DNA of 64,000 nucleotides from Pilatotrama ljubarskyi. Lineage: Eukaryota > Basidiomycota > Agaricomycetes > Polyporales > Polyporaceae. The notes beneath the pieces are model-generated. The model worked only from the letters and a program-made list of their open reading frames with translations, searched no databases and had not been told where the DNA came from. The translations under genes and the position numbers were made by a program. The stretch is from assembly GCA_022385805.1 (NCBI GenBank), contig MU277702.1:62001-126000 (forward strand), given 5' to 3'. Below are positions 57,976-64,000 of this stretch, in pieces (position 1 is the first letter of the stretch; each line of letters starts with the position of its first letter).

Positions 57976-58948
57976 AGCTGGGTATCGCGGGCGTCTGCAT
58001 TTCTTCTCTTTCATTTACGAATGTAACGAACTTATGACCTCCATCATCTTCACTGTGGATATGCTCGCATACATACATCGTCTTGGTATAATCACCGCTC
58101 ATCGTTACTCCAACTAGTCTGTCTTGCTGTGACTACAATTCACGTACTCAACAATGCATAGCTTGGGTTACCCAGTCGTTCCTTGCTCTCGCACACCATG
58201 CATGTACGAAGGTTTCGCTTTCGGGCAGCGGCGACCGCCTTCCGCTCAACATCGATCGTAGCTCACGCACCTGACGAACGGAGAGCCCGTCCGTCGAGGT
58301 CACCGTCACCTTGATTCCGGCCAGCATTCCATAGTCTGACGTGCGCGAGTCGCGGAGAGGGGTGACCGTCCAGGTAAGTCCTGACATCCGCTCCCAGGTC
58401 TCGAGGACTGCTTTATCTCAACATCTGACCAACGTGTCATCGTTCCGTCTCGCTAGGATTGTCTCTCCCGCAGCGCACGCGGGTCATCGCAGGTCAGATT
58501 TGACATAGAGCAGTCAGATGGCGGCTGGTTTTCCCTGCGATGCCGAAGCCGTGCGCGGTATGGACGTGAGTGCCGCATGTAGAGATGCGGATGTCTGGCG
58601 GATACACCGCCGCCCATTTCCATTGTCGATCGTGTCGAGGACGGGACTTCCGAGACTGGACCATCATGTGTCTCTGCATGCGCCGGAATGCACGAAGAAG
58701 TCAAGCACGTCGACGGTCCTGCGGGTTCCCCTGGCCGGGGCGGAGAGGGCTGGCGAACCGAGCAGAGCGGATGTATCACCTATGATGAACATGTCCATTT
58801 TCTGAAGGCAGCCTCTGACCTGGAGTCGATGTTCCGGTCAAGGATAAAAAGGCGCATTCTCAGCCGCTCCAGTTTTCCGAGCAGCCTGCATTCCACCTCG
58901 CCCTCTCCCGACGACCGTCGACTTTCCCTCTCGAGACCTACCGCAGCC
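57976..58948. other. Intergenic region with a possible pseudogene fragment
   Basis: 3' UTR of the CaaX gene, then the cerato-platanin promoter. On the minus strand, 58148-58387 reads MSGLTWTVTPLRDSRTSDYG, and the same frame upstream continues with DKAVLETWER after a single TGA (about 58412), giving a protein-like segment across roughly 58270-58470 with a stop in it. No family recognised; possibly a gene relic. Confidence 0.25.
58843..58851 (+). promoter_or_regulatory. TATA box of the cerato-platanin gene
   Basis: gataaaaag, about 100 nt before the ATG at 58949 and followed by pyrimidine-rich sequence, as expected for a strongly expressed secreted-protein gene. Confidence 0.5.
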
Positions 58949-59511
58949 ATGCAGTTCTTGACCATCATCGTCTCCGCTCTCTCCCTCGCGACGGTCGCGC
59001 TCGGCGTGCCTGCTAGCTCTTCGAGCAAGAGCACCACCATGCAGGTCACGTACGACCCTGTGTACGACAGGAAGTCCAACTCCCTTGACATCGTCGCGTG
59101 CTCGAACGGTCGCCACGGCCTTGAGACGAAGGGTACGTCTTTCTGCCGTCCATGACGTTTATCCGAGCTGAACTTATCAACCCGCAGGGTACACGACCTT
59201 CGGCTCCCTGCCGAACCAATACCTCGGCGGTGCTCAAGCCGTTGCAGGTATGTATGTCCTATCACTTGGAGGATACACGGCGACTGACATCACGAACCTG
59301 GCGTGCAGGCTGGAACTCACCTAACTGCGGCACTTGCTGGCAGGTGAGCTACAACGGCACCACCATCAACGTGCTCGCCATCGACCACGCGGACTCCGGT
59401 CTCAACATCGGCGAGAAGGGCCTCAACAAGCTCACGCACGGCCGTGCCGAGGAGCGCGGCGTCATTCACGCCAAGGTCACGCAGGTCTCCGCCAGCAAGT
59501 GCGGCCTTTGA
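58949..59511 (+). CDS. Cerato-platanin family secreted protein
   Basis: Three exons (58949-59132, 59188-59247, 59309-59511) join to 148 residues. Signal peptide MQFLTIIVSALSLATVALGVPA, then the cerato-platanin domain: VTYDPVYDRKSNSLDIVACSNG, YTTFGSLPNQYLGGAQAVAGW, SPNCGTCWQVSYNGTTINVLAIDHA, LNKLTHGRAEERGVIHAKVTQV and C-terminal SASKCGL. Four cysteines at the family positions would form two disulfides. These proteins have a double-psi beta-barrel, bind chitin oligomers, sit in the cell wall or are secreted, and can act as elicitors of plant defence; basidiomycetes usually have several copies. No other copy is in this window. Confidence 0.96.
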
Positions 59512-59808
59512 GCAGGCGGCCATGCGTGGAGGGAATCTGCCTCGGACTGTCGATTCATGGACGCTGCACTTGTCATGTGTCTCTTCGATTTCGGACGCTG
59601 CACTTGTCGTGGAGGCCTTGTTATGCACGCGTACATTACATTGGGACACTGCTTACCACCAGACGCTGAACTCGTAGCATTACGATTGTACTTTGGGCGA
59701 TATTGAATTTTATGCGTGCCATAACATCCGGGAAGTCGAGGGACAGCCAGCGTCAACCAGCGGCGAAGGTTAAGCGTCGTATACAGGGCGAGAACGGCTG
59801 AATGTTGT
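59512..59808. other. Short convergent 3' intergenic region
   Basis: Roughly 300 bp between stop codons of the convergent cerato-platanin and membrane-protein genes. Contains no gene; presumably both 3' UTRs. Confidence 0.4.
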
Positions 59809-61127
59809 CTATACAGTGATTTCGGCTGCTGGCACGACGTACTTCGCGGTATCGAGGAACGATGACCTAGTAGGAGACGGAAACGCCGTCGATTCGCCTT
59901 CCACAGTAGTTGCGAACGCAAGATCCATCGTGGAGTCCATATAGTACTCATCCGGTTGGGTATACCCATTGTTGACAGCCCATACGATCAACATAGGGAC
60001 GATGCCCTAAGACGGCCATCAGCTAAAGCGTCTGGAGGACGTTCGGGAGCAGGACGACACGCACGGTGATCTGTGGCATACACTCGTAGACGATGTACAG
60101 CGCGTTCATGCCTTGCACGCCATCGCCAGGCACGTACAGGAAGAGCACGAATTCGACCACTTTGGCCGAGGTGATGAGCGCCCCAGAGTCAAGGATGAGG
60201 AATACCAGTTTCTTGTAATGTACGCCACCCAGCCCTGCTAGCCTTGCGCGACGAGTAACATACCTATCATGGCGTCAGCACCGTATATGCAAGAGCTCGG
60301 ACATGATCACTCACCAGATGCGTAGCGCAACTACAGCGGTAACGAGGACGTTCGTCACGAGGGACATGGAGTACATCAGCGTTCCCCACAGCGCTACGGT
60401 TTCGTACCGCGTGTTCGGGAACAGCTCCAGGGAGCAGCTAGCGTATCCGGTGACTACCGAGTACACACAGACTGATATGAGCATCAGGCCATTCGAAGGG
60501 GCAACGAGGACGTACCAGCTTCGGCGACCACCAGAAGGGCGGGAAGTACTGCCATACGGATATCTCGCCCCCACACCGCATATAGTCTCCAAACGATCAC
60601 GGCGTCGCCGAGAACAAGCTATAGTCCGTTCCGAGGCGATGAGAACGGTGCCCCTTGGCAATCACAATGAACGACACGTACATTGGTGACGTAGATGTAG
60701 TCTTTGGCCAAGTTTATCGGTGTGGCGATATGGACGAAATACCGCGGAGGCCCCATCGTGTCCCTGAACAGAATAAAGCCTTGAATGAGGCGTATGAGAG
60801 CGAGAACCATATGCGCGGTAGCGAGAAGGAAACTGCAGGAGCCGCATTTTTTTGACGTGAGCATCGGAATCGAGAATGAAGAGAGGCATTGGGGGTGCCT
60901 CACAGCAAGCAACTAGCAGAACTCATGAAGTTGATTGGTCGTTTGCGCTTGATATGAGTCGTGTATAAGGTCGTGAAGAAGAGGAATGCGAAGCAGCCTA
61001 TGGTAGGGGACGCTCGTCAGCACCATACGACGAATCCCGACATATGCAGAGGCGTACCCCATAGGGATGACTCCGCCCATCCACCGATCAAGTAGGCTTC
61101 ATCGATGGGAAACGTAGGCGAGGGCAT
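59809..61127 (-). CDS. Basidiomycete-type seven-helix membrane protein
   Basis: Seven exons (61058-61127, 60904-60997, 60682-60832, 60516-60618, 60315-60471, 60065-60263, 59809-60006) join in phase to 323 residues, starting MPSPTFPIDEAYLIGGW. Helices include LWGCFAFLFFTTLYTTH, FLLATAHMVLALIRLIQGFI, LVLGDAVIVWRLYAVWGRDIRM, AVLPALLVVAEAV, LMYSMSLVTNVLVTAVVALRIW and KLVFLILDSGALITSAKVVEFVLFL. The A-K-D-x-I/Y-Y-V-T-N and L-G-D-A-V-I-V-W-R-x-Y-x-V-W-G-R-D blocks are hallmarks of a large uncharacterised membrane family in mushroom-forming fungi. Function unknown; a receptor-like or transport role is often assumed from topology but untested. The C-terminal 60 residues are hydrophilic. Confidence 0.85.
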
Positions 61128-62266
61128 GATACAGCGGCGAGAGCGAGGGCCGCGAGAGGAGAAGCATACAGACTATATGCGGGGTCGAAGTCTTGAAGGA
61201 TGCTACGATACATCATGATATACTTACGCCTTACAGAACGCCCACGAGGACGCACTTCCGCTTTTCCGGCCATTGTGGTGCAGGGCGTTCTGAGTTTGTC
61301 GGACCGCTCAGAAGAACATTGGCGCACATCAACATCATGGGCGCCGCGAAGCAGGTCTTCGCGCCCGGGAAGCATCTCATGTGCGGCGAACAGCTGGCGC
61401 GGAGTGGTGAACGCAGATGCGCCGTCGCGACGGTGCTTTTAGCGTCCTTGTACCGGGATCACCGTCGGCCTGTGCTCAGACGAGCTCGGATGGTCCGGAC
61501 TGTAAGCCATTAACGGGCCTACTCTGAAGCTCGTGCCACCGGGAACGAAGATGTCAGAGACTTGTGGAAAATGCTCTGTCCTGGATTCCGGATATGTCTG
61601 TCAGGAAAGTTTATGGCACGCATGTCGTTATACTGTAAATCAACCTACCTGTATATCCACCTGGGCTGGCAGTTCGTAGTTCGTGATCAACCAGCTGGAG
61701 CGCTTAGTACCGTCACCCGCGCCTACGAGACGTGTACCGCGGGGACTACTCTTTCAAGAGCTCCGGACCATTCAACTCACTGTATATGTGCGCTATGAAC
61801 AAAGCAGGCTGCAGCATGTTCCGGCCGAGGTTGATATTTCCACATCGTGTCTTTCGGTCCAGACCAGGTACGTAATTCGTCTCGTTCAAAGAGCGCGATT
61901 GGTCGGGATCGGATGGCTAGCATTGCTGGTAGTAGCCGTCTTGTAGACTCGTATGTGACCGCGCGGAAAAGCACAATAGTCTTCTGACATCCCACACCAA
62001 CAATTTAGAAGAACGTCGGTGCTGGACTGCGCAAAAGCAAGCTGCGAAAGTCATGCTGCTCTCCGATGTAAAGCACCGTAATATGACCGAGTGACCTCGG
62101 ACAGCCACAGTGTCAGGCTTCAGCCCGTCGTATGTGGCGCCGCAGCACGTCCGCGACGAGTTCCTCGCAATGACACTGCCGTAGTCATCGGCACTCTCGA
62201 TAATGGGGCTGGTATAAGAAGAGATGAACGACGACAGGCCACCCACCAGCACTCGTAGTCTCACCA
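61128..62266. other. Intergenic region between divergent genes
   Basis: The flanking genes diverge, so promoters of both lie here. A pair of 10-bp inverted arms, cagaacgccc at 61234-61243 and gggcgttctg at 61283-61292, could form a hairpin or bind a dimeric factor. No convincing gene; frames at 61193-61513 lack splice signals and family similarity. Confidence 0.35.
61234..61292. repeat. Inverted repeat, 10-bp arms
   Basis: cagaacgccc and its exact reverse complement gggcgttctg are separated by 39 nt, about 110-165 nt upstream of the minus-strand membrane-protein ATG. It is a candidate regulatory palindrome; no known factor assigned. Confidence 0.35.
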
Positions 62267-62994
62267 ATGTCTGCCCCTATCGCTGCAACCCTCGTCCTCT
62301 CCCCGGACAACCCGTGTAACGCGGCAATCGTCGACGAGCTGGGCCAGCAACTGAATACCGTACACACCGAGCACGACAAAGCGACCATCACGCATGTTAA
62401 GAACGCCGAAGACGAGGTCATAGCTTCTCTGGAGTGGAGGGACGTTCTCTCCGACAAGGTCACAGTCGGGAACAAGGGCCCCATGTCTCTACGTGATTGG
62501 CTCCATACAAGCATCGTGCCGTTCTATGTCAAGCATTAGGCCTTGTCAATGCCTCTGGCGAGCGAAGCGACTTACTTCACTTGTGCAGCGATGTAACCTT
62601 CCAGGACAATTCCGGGCGCAAATACAAGTGGCGAGGAAATGCGCCAGGCCGTGCTATGGAGGTCAGTCAGACTCCGCTCGGAGTATGCCCTTCGATGTGT
62701 TCATGCGGATCTACAATCCAGCTTTTCTCGGAGGACGACGGCTTCAAAGAGCCCATCGCCCGCTTCCTGAAGTCAATCCGTAACCGCGGGAGGGATTTGG
62801 ACAGGCCGGCCACACTTCTTCTCACCACGCGTGCCCTGGAGGTCCGCGATACCGTCGTCACCTCGTTCCTCTTCCTCGAGAAGGGGCGGCGGACAAACGA
62901 AACCACGTCGCAGAATACTGCCGACGTGCTGGCTACACCCGCCCTCTCTGCCCTGACCGGATCGGACTACAACGTACGCAACGGCGGGATCTGA
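62267..62994 (+). CDS. Small agaricomycete-type protein of unknown function (DUF6593-like)
   Basis: Three exons (62267-62520, 62589-62661, 62722-62994) join in phase to 199 residues. Blocks ATLVLSPDNPCNAAIVDE, HTEHDKATITHV, EVIASLEWRDVLSDKVTVG, VTFQDNSGRKYKWRGNAPGRAMELFSEDDG, PIARFLKS, PATLLLTTRALEVRDTVVTSFLFLEKGRRTNE resemble the small beta-rich proteins (R-K-Y-x-W-x-x-N/x-P-G-R pattern) common in mushroom genomes and labelled DUF6593 in domain databases. No signal peptide or transmembrane helix. The family name is from memory and should be checked; the gene itself, with in-phase introns and strong pattern conservation, is well supported. Confidence 0.75.
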
Positions 62995-63817
62995 GGGTGA
63001 TCATGGTAGCTCGGCCATGAACACCTTGACGAGCAAGATAGAGAGGATGAGTACTTAAGTGCTGTAGTCACTTGAGCTTCATCATCCGAATGCTTGGCTA
63101 GATTGCAATTGACTCCGGTGCCAGTGCCACGAGCGCCCACTGCCGCCGCGCAACGTCCATTGGCCCGCTGGCAGTGTTGGGCGGCGGCCCCAGGGTGAGA
63201 ACAGGAAGTCCGAGTGCTTCCACCGCGCTCGATACTCTGATGCGCTGGTCCCTCACATGAGAGGCTTCGAGAGGAGCTGTGTGAAGGTGAAGGGCAGGAT
63301 ATCCGGGTAATCCGCGCAGAAGCACGAGGGGCGATGTCCCTGGGGCATCCCGATCACGTGCTCGACGCGACGCGTGTTAGCGCGTGCAGCGCCGGCGGGT
63401 GGCGCGAGGGTGGCGGGCGTCCTTGTGGCGTCGACCATGAGCAAGTTCAACGGCTATAGGGTCCAGCTGATAATGTCGCGGACGACCTATAGGTACGCGT
63501 CCCGAGTGCGACAGTGGTGAGGGAGGATGGTGGATGAAGAGAGCCGTCGGGCTTGGAGCTTGGGGCTGACCGTGGCGGCGTTGGCAGTACAGCCCGCCGA
63601 TCCTTGGGAGCTGTATTCAGGAACCCACTAGAACCACTGGGAGATGACTTCGCAGAGTCAGCTGCTGCTAGCTTCTAGTCGGTGCAATTGTCCCAGGCAA
63701 GATCAGAATACGGCTGACCGGGAAGTCGCGGCGGAGTGCGAACTGCGGTAGCCCGAAGTATAAGAGAGCGTCCATCGCCCTCCCACCGTCCGCCACATCT
63801 TGCCTCTCGCCACATAC
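62995..63817. other. Intergenic region with short unresolved ORFs
   Basis: On the minus strand, 63253-63438 encodes a 61-residue ORF (MVDATRTPATLAPPAGAARA...) with an in-frame ATG, overlapped by a second minus frame to 63098. Neither resembles a family and no splice signals link them. They may be chance frames in GC-rich promoter sequence of the gene at the right edge. Confidence 0.25.
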
Positions 63818-64000
63818 ATGCGTCTCGCGCCGCGCTCTCCTGCAAACCATGCACCCGTAGGCCGAGCTCCGGAGTCGTGTCGACCGACCGATAGCAACAT
63901 CCTGGCTCTCGCCACCGCCAAGAGCGAGCCTCCGCTTCGCCACAACGACGCGCCCTACTCCTCCCCCAGTCCGCTCCAGTCAGCCATGTGGCGAAGACAT
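63818..64000 (+). CDS. Possible 5' end of a gene truncated by the window edge
   Basis: An ATG at 63818 opens a frame to the end of the window (61 codons), MRLAPRSPANHAPVGR... with a Ser/Pro-rich, Arg-containing N-terminus. Codon choice is GC-rich at third positions as in the confirmed genes. The opposite strand is also open. No family can be assigned from this length. Confidence 0.3.
   Translation, partial: MRLAPRSPANHAPVGRAPESCRPTDSNILALATAKSEPPLRHNDAPYSSPSPLQSAMWRRH

Overview
The window is nuclear DNA of a filamentous basidiomycete, most likely an Agaricomycete. Genes are packed on both strands and broken by many short GT-AG introns of about 50-70 nt. The gene set includes a cerato-platanin, a WC-2 type photoreceptor partner, an Erg28, a Kre9/KNH-type GPI protein and a seven-helix membrane family that I know only from mushroom-forming fungi. 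No prokaryotic feature, rRNA, convincing tRNA, CRISPR array or intact transposon was seen. Exon structures below were assembled by hand from splice signals, reading frame and family similarity; they are predictions, not transcript-supported models.

Layout. 0.7-13.0 kb (+): a Yor1-like ABC-C transporter, an alpha-methylacyl-CoA racemase and a Fox2-type peroxisomal multifunctional beta-oxidation enzyme; the last two both end in a PTS1-like -AKL. 13.6-16.5 kb (-): a Vcx1-type Ca2+/H+ exchanger with an 8-nt micro-exon in its ion-selectivity motif. 16.5-21.9 kb: the longest gene-free stretch. 21.9-27.0 kb (-): an F-box/LRR protein and ERG28. 27.5-31.2 kb (+): a large disordered Ser/Pro-rich protein. 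32.0-34.2 kb (-): a CS (p23/NudC-like) domain protein with a C-terminal membrane anchor, divergent from thiamine pyrophosphokinase. 34.3-37.6 kb (+): thiamine pyrophosphokinase, the MoaD-like small subunit of molybdopterin synthase, and a metallo-beta-lactamase-fold protein. 37.6-45.3 kb (-): a CCDC174 homologue, Sds22 and White Collar 2. 46.9-58.0 kb (+): an ankyrin protein, PRMT5, a GPI-anchored Kre9/KNH-like protein and a 1,517-residue acidic repeat protein ending in a polybasic CaaX box. 58.9-64 kb: cerato-platanin (+), a 7-helix membrane protein (-), an agaricomycete-type protein of unknown function (+) and a possible partial gene at the right edge.

Most neighbours are unrelated housekeeping genes, as usual in a fungal chromosome. 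Two local groupings may be functional: the racemase/multifunctional-enzyme pair, which would act consecutively on 2-methyl-branched acyl-CoAs in peroxisomes, and the run of small cofactor genes (thiamine diphosphate, molybdopterin). The gene architecture is itself notable: very small exons (8-23 nt), three introns best read as GC-AG, and several introns that are multiples of three without stops, so their retention would add short in-frame segments.
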